A stretch of DNA of 64,000 nucleotides from Straminergon stramineum (Eukaryota; Streptophyta; Bryopsida; Hypnales; Calliergonaceae), in the NCBI GenBank assembly GCA_963920665.1, contig OY987269.1:20896501-20960500 (forward strand). Reading direction: 5' to 3'. Position 1 is the stretch's first letter. Each line of letters begins with the position of its first letter. This document shows, piece after piece, positions 22,946 through 35,800 of this stretch. The notes under the pieces are model-generated. The model made no database searches. It saw nothing but the letters and a program-made list of their open reading frames with translations, and was not told the origin of the DNA. The translations under genes were made by a program, and so were the position numbers.

Positions 22946-23275
22946 CCTAAAACACTGAAGGATTTGGAAATATACTGAGCCTTGAGTTCCGAGACTTACT
23001 TCTGCACTTGAAGTCGGGAGTGCCGCTACTGCGACAGGGACTTCTCCAGCTTGGTTCCGTCTTGATCGTAAGTTACGCTCCATTACCATGGTTGCTGTAA
23101 TGAAGAATCTGCAGTGGAAAATCTTCCGAAGCCAAGAGTTGAACATACAATGCTCCCTTCCAAATAGGTGAGAGGAGATTGAAGGCGAGGAGAGTCTGTC
23201 AGCGTGGTCTCTCCTCCGAAGAGAGGGGACCCTGGCTGCTTGTACTTTCTGCGGGGTCGATGTCGGCGGCTTCAT

Positions 23276-24309
23276 GGAGGGAATCCTTGCCGATCCTACG
23301 GGGATTTAGGTCTGGTTGTTTCGGACCAAGCGCTTTTCCGGCTTATCAATTCAGGGTAGGTGGTCAATGGAGCTTCACTTGAGGGTTTGACCGTAGATCC
23401 TACAGGTTCCATGATCTCGCTCACTTAAAATTAGTGGTTTATTTTTTGAATGCAAATCGCATGGAATGAGATACGTATTGGTTACACTCTGTATTTGGCC
23501 TGTCCCCTTAACAGTCTTATTTGTGATCATTTTAGAAAAGTACATTCTGTACTTGACAGTTTATTTTGGGGGTCTCAGAAGAACTTACTTTCAAGATTTA
23601 TGTAATTTTTATTCAACTTAGACATCCTCCTCTATTTCATGATTCTATGAATCAAGAATTTCTTTTCCATTACTTCCTTGATCCAACTATATTGTGTAAT
23701 TATTACAATGGGATACACGCTGAAATTATCATTTTGACTATTCGAATTTTTAGAACATTTGACACGTTAAGGTTCTAATGTAAAATTTCATTTTTTTTCT
23801 TCCAGAATTATAATAAACTATTTTTTCTTTTCCTTTGACTCCTAATGATGAGAGTATTTATATTTTCTTACATTTGGCTACAATATGTAAAGTGTCTATC
23901 CCTTAAACCCTCTGGAATTTAGTACTGTTCAATTCCAATACTTGCTTCCACTTTATATTCTATCTAGAGTTTCATGAAGGGTTTACTACAAATGAAACTT
24001 TATATCGGAATCGATTATTTCATGCTTGTCATAATATAGCTTTGCATGTATATATTTATCTAAATATTTTATAAATGTTATGTTCACAGGAAGAAATTAT
24101 GTTTTTTTTGGTGTCGGGCGTTGAAATGCTCCTGTCTAAGGCCTGGACACTTTATGTCCAACTTGGTGTCGACATGTCTTCTTGTACATCTCTACGTCTA
24201 CTAGGAGTTGAAGTGGATGTTGGAGATGAAAAAGGGAAATTCGCGTGAAAAAACATGGTGGTGTTGCTATTTGCATCCACTTTGACGTTGAGATGGTGCC
24301 TGACATCAT
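23276..24309. other. upstream flank of the fusion gene; AT-rich beyond 23420
   Basis: 23090-23400 is GC-rich and may be promoter or 5' leader for the minus-strand gene. From 23420 the sequence is AT-rich with no recognised gene. The CACTA element downstream of 25.3 kb probably ends somewhere in 23.9-24.3 kb, but I could not find a clean terminus. Confidence 0.35.
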
Positions 24310-24580
24310 CATGTTCAAATGGTTGTCTGAAAAAACAATATTTGACACGTCAACAGTGGGGACCCACTTTGACCGTGGGTCATTTTCATTTACATTATTA
24401 TATTTTTAAATAACAATGCTGCTCGCTTGAAAAAAAGAGTTGGGCAGCATTTTTTGGGCAGGGTATGTTGAAAAGTGATGACGTGGCAGATGACGTGGTC
24501 CAAAGATGACGTGGCAAATAATATGTTGACGTGGCAAACAATATGCTGACTTGGTAGACACTGCCACGTCAGCAAATTCT
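24310..24580. repeat. cluster of TGACGTGG repeats (CACTA subterminal region)
   Basis: GACGTGG or its complement occurs about five times in ~85 bp (24478-24572: tgatgacgtggcagatgacgtgg, gatgacgtggcaaa, gttgacgtggcaaa, ctgccacgtcagc), plus a related tttgacacgtcaa upstream. These are ACGT-core, G-box/C-box-like sequences, the type bound by plant bZIP factors. Repeated short motifs near an element end are typical of CACTA transposons, where the transposon's own protein binds them. Confidence 0.5.
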
Positions 24581-25280
24581 TAGTTCAACCATTCTGATGG
24601 CCTTCTCTGGAATGCCATGAGCAACTTCAAGACGTCCCAAAAGACATCCACATAGACGTTTAATGTTGTAAATGATGTCTCAGAGGACCTATTGGTGTTG
24701 AGGGTGATCTTCCTATTAATATTCGGGTATTTACATTGAGGCACATGAGACAAGAGGATGTTGATGATGAGATTAGGATAAGGCAATACGAACATTCCCT
24801 AAGACATTCAATGGGGCATGGCAGTCTTCATTGTCTTGCACATGTGCACTTCAACATAAGGTATGTTTGTCTGAGATGATGTGCATTGAATTTACAAGAA
24901 TTTAGCTTATGCAGTGTCTAAAGTATGAAACTTTACTATGATGTTTAGGGTGTTCACCATGGAAGATGATTTCCAACTATAAATTTCCATAGGGAAAGGT
25001 TCATGAGTGCTCTTAATAGTCTAATACAAAAGTTATAAGAACAAGTGGCATGGAGGAACATGATGATGTGGGAAACTACAAAGACGTGCATTGCGTAGAG
25101 GGTTCACATGAGGCACCTTCAATGCAAATTGGCAATGTCATATGAATGTTTTGGGAGCACTGAAACATGCACTAAAATATGCAGTAAGACATACATATCG
25201 TCTACGGTATTCTCATGATGTCCGCGCAGACGTCTATGTGTTAGACGACCCCATGCTACGTGTACCAGGGACAATGTCAA

Positions 25281-28200
25281 TCAAGCTTCATCGTCGGACA
25301 CAACATTGTTTCCAAGGATGTCTCTAACGTCTTCTTCGACATCCATGGGATGTCTAATAGGGTCTGATTCAGCTGCCACTGGCTGCAAGCCAGCAAAGTC
25401 ACCATCGTTTCGCAATTGCAGAATGTCTGGAGTGTCTTCATCAAAGTGGATTGCTCCATGTCTTCCTCTAACAACAGTTCGGCACACTACTTTCCACCCT
25501 CGTCGATGCCGATCATCTGAGAAAAACACTTGTTGGCAATGAAGTGGAAAGGCAAATAAATCAGCATGGACCTGCTTGTCCATGTTATTGAAGTTTGCCA
25601 CACTAAAGCCGTACCGGTCCCGTTCAATACTTGGAAAACGAGCGTCTCGAGCCCCATGCACCCAATCGCAAAGCAGGATGGTAACACAATGATTTCGGTA
25701 ATCTAAAACCAATATTTCCTCAATGTATCCTACATACTCCTGTGAAACTTCACGAGGCCTCCCGTTCAAAAGACCCCAACGACATTGCCGGCGAAAAGAT
25801 GCGACAACACATGAATCTTGTGTAACAAGACCACCTTCTGCACTACGGACGCGCAGATGCATACCATGACAATACATTTGACGATGTGATGTTGTATTTC
25901 GTTGAGGGGGTTGCGAGTACTGCAACACATCTTGCTGAACATGATGTCCAGAACGCTCTGCTTCTTTCACGGTAGATGTCAACCACTGCGTGAAAGGGGG
26001 GAAGTCACTCAATTCTTGAGGATACTGGACAGTTCTCCGAGGATGTGAACGCCTTGAACGCCGACGAAACTCTTCACGCTGCTCCCATCTTTGACTCCTT
26101 GCCTCAATGTACTCCCTATTCATGGAATCAACCCTCTACATATTTTAAAAAGATCTCCAATATGAAGTGCAAAAAGTTGGCATATGTTTAGTGAGAAACA
26201 CCCGCATTGAAACTAACGCCGTATCCAAGAGCATTGGTAATAAATTCCAATTACTAATATGCAAGACAATGATGAAAGGAATCTAGGATGCCCTAAAAGC
26301 ATTCAGACATTAGACATTCCTCGACAATGCTAAGTATCTTGTCAAACACATGGATAGGATAGAGACAACATCACAATTGACACAAGAACATCATGATTGA
26401 CTTTGTTCAACTTACTCGCGCCAAGACTCCAAGCACGCGGCGTTGTCAATGACAAATGCATGTACCAACAAACGTAATTCATCTGACATGGGGCGCTTCT
26501 TTGGTGCCTTGCTCCGTATGACCTCATCATTCATGATGGGGTCTTCTTCTGCGTCCCATACCCGATGCTGCGTTCCTCGAAAATCTTTCATGTACTCCGT
26601 GCAAAAGCCAAGAGTGTCTTCATTGTGATATCCTTCTGCTATGCTGCCTTCTAGTCGGGCATACGTGCGGACATAATCTTTGAGTGTCTTCATGTACCGT
26701 TCTATAGGATACATCCATCTGCAATGCACTGGTCCACATACAAATAATTGTTGCACAAGGTGTACTGGAAGATGTGTCATGATGTTCAAAAAAGTTGTTG
26801 GAAACTCCTTTTCCAACAAGCATATTGCCATGATCACATCATCCATGACGTCATCTTTGTCTGCCTCTCTGATTTCTTTTTCACATAGTCGTTGGAAGAC
26901 TCTGCTAATTTTTATAATAGCCAGTCTCATGTTCTCGTCCAAGATGTTTCAGACTGCCACCGGTAAAATCTGCATGCAACATAAATTACTTCATTAAAGA
27001 CATGTGGCCTATTATGTGACCTACATCAACTAATTGAAGGCTTCCACTTCAACCATAGACGTCTAACAGGAAAGTTTTTACTGAAATGGACAAGCTCTAT
27101 GTCTATTCAACTAGCGCAGTCAGACACAGTCTATCCAGTTGAGTGTTGTAACAGACAACAACGCTTCCAGCACAGTGTCTACTACAATAATATCATTGAC
27201 AAAGCATGCTCATCATGAGCCCACTGGTGGATTTTCTAGACGTTTGCATTGGTGGGTTGTGTAGACAGCATTCACTTATAATAACTACCATGGGATTGTG
27301 TGGCTCACTTGTTGCATAAGCACGTGGTAGTCATGTGTCTTCATGTACTGAAGTCTTCCATCTTGGAATCGTTTGTGAATGGACCCCACGTAGTTTGTTG
27401 GGGTGCGAATTTTGCATATAATGTCCATGAATTCCGTTCGCTCTTCTGGGGTCATGATGTAAGGCACATGGGGCATGTAAAAATCATCTTGTCGATGATG
27501 TGGATCTTGTAGCCAAATTTCTTCGCGAATCCCCAACTCTTGTGCATCAACTCGACTTCCAGGGCTGTCGTTCATAGCAAGAAGCGTCTTCACTATATTC
27601 TCGCACAAATTCTTCTCACAGTGCATGACGTCCAAAATGTGCCGTTCCAGAAGATGCTGCAGAAGTGGACATCTTCATTGTTAGACACAGAGTACAACTG
27701 TGCACACCTACGGCGTCTACAACATCGGAATTTACATTACAAGTGCGTCACCGTACAACCTAAGTTATAGAAGGTATAAAATGCTCACCTGAAAGTAGTC
27801 AAGTTCGTATAAAGCAGAAAGCCTTTTCACCCCAGTAAAACGAACCGGGTCGTCTGGTCCATCTTCTTTCCCACCCAAATCCAGATATGATTGCCGCAAT
27901 GCAACATATCGGACGACGTCTGAACCGGTCATTCGAGCTGGTCTACCACGATGCTCTGTGCAACCATTGAACCGAAGATTCCGACGGTATAGATGATTAC
28001 GACGTAAATACTTGCGTATGCCACCATAAACAATCTTGGACCCTCTTACACTTCGATCTGCGCGGACATCACCCGTCCGCGCCATTCTTGAATCTGTCTG
28101 AGGTCCACAATCTGGACATCCTCTATAACCCTTGCAACAAAGACCGGAGATGAGGCCGTACGCTGGAAAATCAGATATAGTCCACAACAACAACCCCCGC

Positions 28201-29597
28201 ATGATGAATTGCCTTGAACCTGTAGGTTTAGAGAAATCTTGCGCTGCAACCCCTTGCCAAAGGGCATGTAGCTCCCGATGTAGTGGTCGCAAAAACACAT
28301 CCAAGTTCTTCGAAGTTGGGGAATGTTTCCCTGAAATGAGAATGCTTAATGAAATAAAGAACTTCTTAGTTACAAACCATGGCTCAAAGTTATAAATCAA
28401 TATGAGCACGGGCCATGTAGACCAAGTGGTGTTGCTCAATTTGAAAGGGTTCACGCCATCCAATGCCAATGCCAGACGTAAATTCCTGTCTTCAGCACCA
28501 AAGTTGGCAAAGATAGTGTCTGAATTGACATGCTTCCAAGTGGGGCTATCCACCACTGAACGCATGATGCCATCTTCACTGACATGCTTCGTCCAACTGG
28601 TCAACATCTGGGCCAACTCTGAAGATCGAAACATGCGTCTCAACCTTGGAATCAAGGGAAAATGCCGAATTACTCTCGCTGGTATGGAATTTGAGCCCTC
28701 CAACCATCGTGATTTAGTGCACTTAGGACAAGTGCTCAGCTCTGCATGCTCCGCCTCATATAGCACACATCCACTTGGGCAAGCGTGGATGTTGTTGTAC
28801 TCTAGGCCCAACTTCTTCATCATCTTCTTAGCCTCATAATGGCTACTTGGTATGTTATTGCCTTGTGGTAGCAAGTCCGATGACAAATACTGCAACAATT
28901 CATCCGCAAACTTGTTACTCACATGAAAGACTCCACATATATTCATGATGATGATGGTGGCTGAGAGAATACTACAAGTTGCATCCAAGTACACTGGGGT
29001 GGTGGCGTGCTCGTACAGACGTTCCATATTATCCACTCTATCATCTTCTTCATTCGCCTCTATGGACTCAAGGATGGGCTCAGACGCCATGGTAGTTGCA
29101 TGCAATGTGTCGCCACGATCAAAAGCCTCTAAGACTTGGCGTTCAACATCATGTCCAACATCCATTGCATTGTCTTCGTCATGTGGTACGAAGCCAACAT
29201 TGTGATCCTCCATTTCATTGTCTTGGATGTTGTCTGCAACGCCAATGTTGTTGCCTTCAATATCTGCGTCATTGTCAATGACATCGTCACCATAAGCTTG
29301 GTCTTCTACCCAAATGCCATTATGAGGATAACCATCTGGAGGGTCCCCTCCGACCATTGACTTCATAAGGAAGTCATCTCGACCCCTCTCACAAAGATGT
29401 TTTCTAATAGTGTCTATGGCACGGCGTGGCCCTCCATGACAGGTCTGGCAAGGGCAACGATAATTCTGCAAATCCAACTCTGTTGCCACCCTCAACTCTG
29501 TTTGAAGGATGAGGTCTGACACGGGAATGTGGCGGAGAACTCGTCCATCGTGGTTGATTCTAATTCGGGCCCCTTGTAGCGGGGCTTCACGCACCAT
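25281..29597 (-). CDS. CACTA (En/Spm) transposase, Tnp2 family, four exons, one nonsense codon
   Basis: Inferred exons are 29597-27789, 27656-27309, 26969-26416 and 26133-25281. All phases agree, for about 1187 residues. Exon 1 holds the Tnp2 core: a zinc-finger-like CPSGCVLYEAEHAELSTCPKC, TIFANFGAEDRNLRLALALD, and a Cys-rich GYRGCPDCGP. Exon 2 starts the HILDVMHCEKNLCENIVKTL block. Exon 3 carries the DUF4218-like MTHLPVHLVQQLF and HCRWMYPIERYMKTLK. Exon 4 carries a DUF4216-like region (GYIEEILVLDYRNHCVTILL, then DDRHRRGWKVV). The protein would cut and rejoin CACTA termini in the nucleus. A single in-frame TGA (26949-26951, a possible CGA-to-TGA change) in exon 3 is the only damage seen, so inactivation looks recent. 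TIRs were not located. Confidence 0.85.
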
Positions 29598-31865
29598 GGT
29601 TGTATATGCTTCTTTAGCTTCACATAGGGCTAAGAGCCTTGGAAGAAAGTTGAAGAAGCCCTCCTACTGCAACAAGATGCAATGACACACATGCAACACA
29701 TTAAGACTTTGGTTTTGCACAAAACCATCACAAAACTGAACATTGGAAGTGGCAAATTGCTGTACACATAGCTGCTGGAAGCCTACCATAGTTGACTTCA
29801 CAATGCTATCATGGACACTGTAAAAGACGTACTATGTCCAGAAACAAGGAAAAAACATCTTCATAGACATGAAGGACAAACGGGATGTGGTCTACCAAAG
29901 CAATTTTCTATACTCTAGAAAGTCAAAGTAGACTTCTTTTTCGACACATGATCCTTGTTCTAAACATGCCAGCATGTGCATCCATGATAATACTACTTCC
30001 CAAATGAAGACCCTAAACAAGCACATTCATTTCACTCATTATATTGTAAGCCAAATACAAAGACTACCTCCTCTGACACTGTACTAGATGTACATCATAT
30101 TTGAAATTGCACACATACATGTCATGAATTGTACAGTACGAAATACCAAATATCCGGGATAAATGCCATATCATATCACTTTAAAAACATAGTGTCCGAA
30201 TGGACAAGTCTAATTCTATTAACCATCCTGAAATTGATACAGTTTGTCCAAATCGACAAGGAATTATCTGGAAAAAGTCAATTTTGACATTGAAAACTAT
30301 CATCAACGTCAGACTAGACATTACTCTATGTAATGATGACTTGCACCTATGAAACCTGGAGCTTCAATTCATGCTGACTATGTGGTTCTCTTCCCATTCC
30401 TTCAGATATTGATTGCCAACTTTTGTTGCTATTGCTAGTCTAGGGAAGAGAAGGATCTCTTCTTCACTAGAGGCAACTAAAAAGTCCCATGATGTGTGTC
30501 GTTTAGCAGACCAATGAAGCATTATAGAATAGACGGAGTTTGCGGGACTATTTTCCATTTCTGTGCAGCACGAAAAACATAGCTGTTAACATATTTGTGG
30601 GTATAAGATATATAGATCCCCTAGCACTTCTGGATGTCCACTACTTTCATGTACTTAAGGTCATTCAATTCTAAAAGCACAAGCAAATTAACATAGACCC
30701 CCTTCTCTTGATGGAAATTGATGATGTCATGGAAGAAATAAGGGTGAGCTTAAGAGTCTTCATTCTAGTCATGAATGAAAAAACAAAATAGAACCACCAT
30801 CTTTAATTCCCCTAAGGAAAAAAAATAGCAATGACCAATGTCCACATTGCTAGGACACAATTTAGTAATGAGGTCTGCATCGACGGGAACATGTCTAAAA
30901 TGACCCTAAACTGACCCAAGAGGTTGTAAGTAACATGTCTTAATTGACAGAGAGTGTCTAAATTGATCATGTTCATTTCAATAGAAAATATGGAAGCATC
31001 TCCGGCGCTGTAAATGCTTTCAATTTCCTAATGCCCCTCTAGGAAAAAATTTGTAGGCCCTTAAAGCCCACTTAGAAAAGAAATGAAGACATCTTCTGCA
31101 CCCAAATCCAAAAAAATATGAAAACATGTGTAGGCCTCCAAGCATTCAATAACCCCAAAAGGAGGAACATCCATCCCACTAAAGAAAACAAACATGAGCA
31201 CATCTGTAGTATCCCAAATCCGTCTTAGGAAATAACAAAAGAAGATAAAAGGGTCCAAATTCATAGGTCCACATACACTAATTATGTCCACATTCAAAAA
31301 CAAATGTCTAAAATGACAAAGAATGGACCAAAAATGTCCGAACTAACACATCTCAGATTGATTGAAAGTGTCCAAATTGACAATGTTCATTTGAACTAAA
31401 AATATGGAAACATGTGTAACATCTGAAATGTCTCTACTGTTTTCAAGTAATCTCATGAAAAAAATTTGCAAGCCTCCAATCCTCCTATTAAAAACTCAAA
31501 TGTGCAAACATGTGTAGGCCTCCAAGCATCCTCATAAAAAAAATATGGAAACATGGGCAGGCCTCCAAGATTTTTAAATTATATTATACTACTGTTGTTG
31601 TCATCTATTTTGACAAAAATGGTTTAAAAAGGCGTGCCACTTGGGGCTCTTAGATGTCTTACAAGACATTGGAATGGATGTTATGATGTTGTATACAACA
31701 TCATGATGCCACAGATCTTCATTCTAGTGACAGTCAACAATCGTGACTACGGAACCCTAAAAAGGTGGACGCCTGCTTTTGCCTGTTGCGTGGAACCCTA
31801 AGCCATCTTCTACAGACTGTTCAGAACTTTAGCTTCAGAATTGAGAGCAATTTTTTGAGTGCAAC
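29598..31865. repeat. CACTA upstream/subterminal repeat region
   Basis: No gene. Short motifs of the form TGTCTAAAnTGAC or TGTCCAAATTGACA recur (about 30190, 30248, 30893, 30942, 30955, 31303, 31337, 31370). A ~110-bp block is repeated directly (30886-31000 and 31301-31420). The phrase 'catgtgtaggcctccaagc' recurs around 31120, 31510 and 31550 with small changes. This arrangement fits the 5' subterminal region of the minus-strand CACTA transposase gene. Confidence 0.5.
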
Positions 31866-32150
31866 ATGACACTTCACTCAGGTGCGCATAGTTGTCTTCC
31901 GTTTCCAAGTGGAGAAGGAGCTTTAGCAGTAGGAGATCATGATCTTGACAGGGATAGTGCAGGTCTCAGCATTTTCAAGAACTTTTTGGAGGGGGTTGTG
32001 GCCGCATCACTCACCTCAACAATGGAGGCAGCTGAGGCGCCCACTGCATCCACCCAAAAACTCCGTAGAAGTAGCCGCCTACACAATCCAAGTGAGTTGG
32101 TCAATGAAATTGCAACACCACTGCAACGAATTCCAAAGAAGAAGAAGGTA
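31866..32150 (+). CDS. hypothetical first exon, interrupted downstream by assembly gap
   Basis: An ATG-initiated frame (MTLHSGAHSCLPFPSGEG...) of ~95 codons containing KLRRSSRLHNPSELVNE and ending IPKKKK at a good donor (AAGAAG|GTAACA, intron from 32151). Basic RRSSRL motifs recur in many plant nuclear and transposon-associated proteins but do not identify a family. The frame diverges from the CACTA transposase 2.3 kb away and could be the second gene of that element or part of the next one. The rest is lost in or beyond the N run at 32287-32486. Confidence 0.4.
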
Positions 32151-32286
32151 ACAAACTCTCTTTACCACACACCTTCATTGTTTGGACACTATGGTGTCGG
32201 GGTTTTTGTGAGAGGGTGATTAAGAGAGGTAGGGTGTGTCAAGAGAGGTAGAGAGGGAGAAGGTGAGGGTTTGGCTCCCCTCACCT

Positions 32287-32486
32287 NNNNNNNNNNNNNN
32301 NNNNNNNNNNNNNNNNNNNNNNNNNNNNNNNNNNNNNNNNNNNNNNNNNNNNNNNNNNNNNNNNNNNNNNNNNNNNNNNNNNNNNNNNNNNNNNNNNNNN
32401 NNNNNNNNNNNNNNNNNNNNNNNNNNNNNNNNNNNNNNNNNNNNNNNNNNNNNNNNNNNNNNNNNNNNNNNNNNNNNNNNNNNNNN
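32287..32486. other. assembly gap (200 N)
   Basis: An uninterrupted run of exactly 200 N, the size usually used as a placeholder. The true distance and content are unknown. Any feature crossing it (the exon at 31866, or the MULE 3' end) is uncertain. Confidence 0.98.
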
Positions 32487-32833
32487 ACCTAGAAACAAAT
32501 GGGAAAATTAAGGGGAAAACAATGGAATTCAAAAGACAATGAAGAAGTTTACAAATGGGACAAATCTAGGAGAAAAAAAATTCTATTTATATCATATATG
32601 CCTCACTGAAATAGGGTATAGGGTTGTACATAATTATAGTCATTTAGATGAATTAACTTCAAAACAATAAACTAATCAGATTAATTTTGCTTCCATATTC
32701 CCAAAATGCATTCACCAGAAAATTCTAAAAGCTTCAAATCATTTCAATCATAATATATGTGAATGAATATAATATGAGTGAAGTACACGAATAAATGTAG
32801 CCATGCCTATTTTGAAATTGAGATGATTCCCGC

Positions 32834-35800
32834 TCAAACTAGAAGTAGCTTCAACTCATTGAAGCTATAACTTGGAGCATGAATGAATTTGTCATCATGG
32901 ATGTCCATTTTGCAGAAGTACCTGTAGAAGTAGTACAAGTGTTTGCAATTCACATATTGTTGTCGACCTCCAATGGCGGAAATAGCCATATTTACAAAGT
33001 CTGGGCATATGCATGTGGAAAATATTCCCATAGTAATTCGATAGACATTTCTATTAGGATTTGCCCCTATTTCTAATGAAACTATTGCACCTAGGCTTGT
33101 AAAGGGGAGCAAAGTTACTGCCAATATTTGTCCTCTATTGTTGACAGCACTCTCCCACTTATTGCTTTGCTATGTTGTTGATGCATTTGCAATTCGTTGT
33201 ATGGTTCGGTTGTTTTTCACTATTGGATACGCATTTGCATTTGTTGGAGACAGGTGATTATAGAAGACGCTCCTGAATATATTGGACATGTTAAAGAATC
33301 GATGTGGTAACAACATCGGTCGCTCTTGGAGACAAAAACCAGAGTGTTGCAACAATAATGTCTCCTCTCGATTGAAGTTGGTTCCAATTAAAATAGGCTA
33401 TACCTTAGGTACCTCAGGTCAATCTATTACCCACTTGCACTTTGTTCCTTTTATGCATCGTTTTATATCATCTTTACAGAACTAGAAGTCTACCACAACC
33501 TCTTGTTTAATTCCGTACTCTTCATTTTTCCTGTGATAGGTTGGAGCTGGGGTTTCCTTCTTTCCCCTTGCAATTTTGGTAGCGTACTTCAGATTTGATC
33601 CTTGTTGTTGAGCAAAACACTTAGCATTTGATTTGTGGTTGATCCTTGCAATGTGCCACTTCATTGTATCGCAATCGATTTCAAATGCAATCGTAACATG
33701 TTGGGAAGGGTCTACCTCGGGCTACTTTTCTTTATCTTCGGATGACTCAAGAGAAGCCATTGTAGACCTTGTTCAAACACGTGGTTGAGAGAAATTTACT
33801 TTGTTTGGTCTATGCGAGTCCCCAACATCGCCAATGGGTACATCCAACTTTCTCTTACTACTTCCAAAGATTTCTTCTCCTTCCAAATGTAGTATGCAAG
33901 TTCCAACACCTTTTGCCCCAAGAAATGTATTCAATGCCTTTGCTATCTTCTTAGGGTCTTCGCTTCGTCTCACAGCTTTCAACTTCAATTCCCCCTTCGG
34001 TGGACTAAATCCTAAGGGATGTCCTCTCAAGTAAGCACAATAGTTTGTCATTTGCATCCATGCATGAATACTATCATCGCAAGTAGCATCAAACAAGTTG
34101 TTTCCTCGATTTCCAGACATTTGAAGCCACTTGTTATGAACTATTTCTGACAAGTTGTATGAAGGCAAGTCCAACATCTCCTCCAAAGTCAAACCCTAGA
34201 AATCCATCCATAGGAACATGACTTTAGAAATTTAATCTCATACATCACAACCATCAACACTTTTTAACACAAACTTTGACTATATGGCTTTCAAATGAAA
34301 AGAAGGATCTTCCAATACAATAAAATGCACATTTTGGGGGGTCCTATGCAAACAAACATTGCAATAATTAGGCAAGTTTACTTTGATTGTGACAGGAGTA
34401 TATATCCCATTTGTATACTTATAATTTTTCTTAAAAAAATGTAATTCTAAGTTTTTCTTCCCAATACCTAAAATGTGGGTACTAGAAGGTAGTACAAAAA
34501 CAATCATTAGATCTAACAGATGTTTCCATGCTACTTTCCAATATCTACATTTTGGGTAAAAATGTATAATCAAAAGAATAAATTAAAAGTCAAGGGTATT
34601 TGGAAATTTGTACTTAACTCACATATGCTTACTTGAAACCAAATATTATCAGATATCTCTCACATCTAACAATATTGACATAAAAATATAAAAGAATAAA
34701 TTACAAAACATAGTGCACTTACCATGTCCATGTAAGCTCCCCATTGACGGTATCTCAAATGCCAAAATGTGAGCCAATGGTCCAAGTGATGAAGAGCATC
34801 CTTAGTAGCAGCTCCAAATGATAACCACCATGAACGAATCTCAAGGTAATGTATCTCTGCCTCATCCATATTCTTCCATTCCTTGTATTGTTTGCATAGT
34901 TGTAGGTGTTGTTGTTGGAATGCTTCCTTGATGTGCTTCTGTGCATTTTTATGAAGAGAAGTACTCTAGTGCAACAAATATCTCCTCTCACAATTCTCCA
35001 TTTTGCCATTAGATGAACCACTGCCATACACAACATGAACCGCATTCCAATTGGCTATAGCACTATCTACCATAAACCCCTTGAAGTTTGGATGTTCAAT
35101 TCCATGTCTGTCCATGACTACATTCAACAACCTCCAAAACTACACTTGGACTTCAATATCTTCAGATTACTTGTTGCATGTTGAAATGATTATGACCTTC
35201 ATGTATCCAGAATCATACATGTGGCAAGCCATTGTGGTCCTCTCCTTCACACGCTTAACATAGTCAAATATCATCCATGCATTTTGAAGATCACGCCCGG
35301 GTTGCATGTGCCTTAACAAATCTACTCCGCTTTCTGGTCCCTTAGTGAGCATCTTGAAAATGTACACCTTCTCTTTGCCTTAGCTAGGGAAGACAATATT
35401 GTGTATGAATTCGAACTTTGACTCTTTGTTCATAGTTATAATGTTGTCGATTACGCCTCCTCGGTTGTTTGAACGAAATGAAGAAATAACATTTCGTATG
35501 TTACGATTGCTCAAATATTGAAAGCGATCCATGAACTCCTCTATTTCCTCCCTCTTCAACATCTTCGTCTCTCCTTCTCCGTTATGAAATAGATAGCTTG
35601 TAAGAAAGTCCTTGCTAGTAGAAAGAGCAATTGTGCATTTGGTGTATGTTGGTGTCTTGGCCACCTACTCTGCAATGAGCCCACAAATCTTTTCTGTAGA
35701 ATCTCTATACATGTCCATTGCGACAGGGTGAGCATGATTTCCTAAGTGGACTATAGCCCTTGTCAATTTATGATCTTCATTGTAGAAGTAGTACATCCTA

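Larger units (their letters stand above)
16130..23089 (-). pseudogene. ParB-like/beta-class DNA methyltransferase fusion gene, 12 exons, four nonsense codons
   Basis: I infer these exons, high to low: 23089-23000, 21180-20740, 20558-19894, 19790-19583, 19460-19266, 19178-18963, 18858-18578, 18295-17638, 17444-17094, 17010-16737, 16640-16440 and 16341-16130. Introns are GT-AG, and the chosen junctions keep one frame throughout (about 1263 codons). Order: a short basic N-terminus; an acidic region; a ParB/sulfiredoxin-like domain; ~500 residues of unknown helical sequence; a lysine-rich charged stretch that could be a nuclear signal; then an amino-methyltransferase-like C-terminus in beta-class order (motif IV, X, then I). 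Four in-frame stops interrupt it: TAG 20740-20742, TAG 20421-20423, TGA 19989-19991 and TAG 18181-18183. All could arise by one C-to-T change (CAG or CGA). There are no frameshifts. It is probably a recent pseudogene. An in-frame ATG at 23275 could lengthen the N-terminus. The fold assignments rest on motifs only. Confidence 0.7.

Noticed and set aside
31178..31200. CACTAAAGAAAACAAAC as a possible CACTA terminus
   Set aside because: It points into the element rather than bounding it, no matching inverted end or target duplication was found, and such strings are common in AT-rich DNA.
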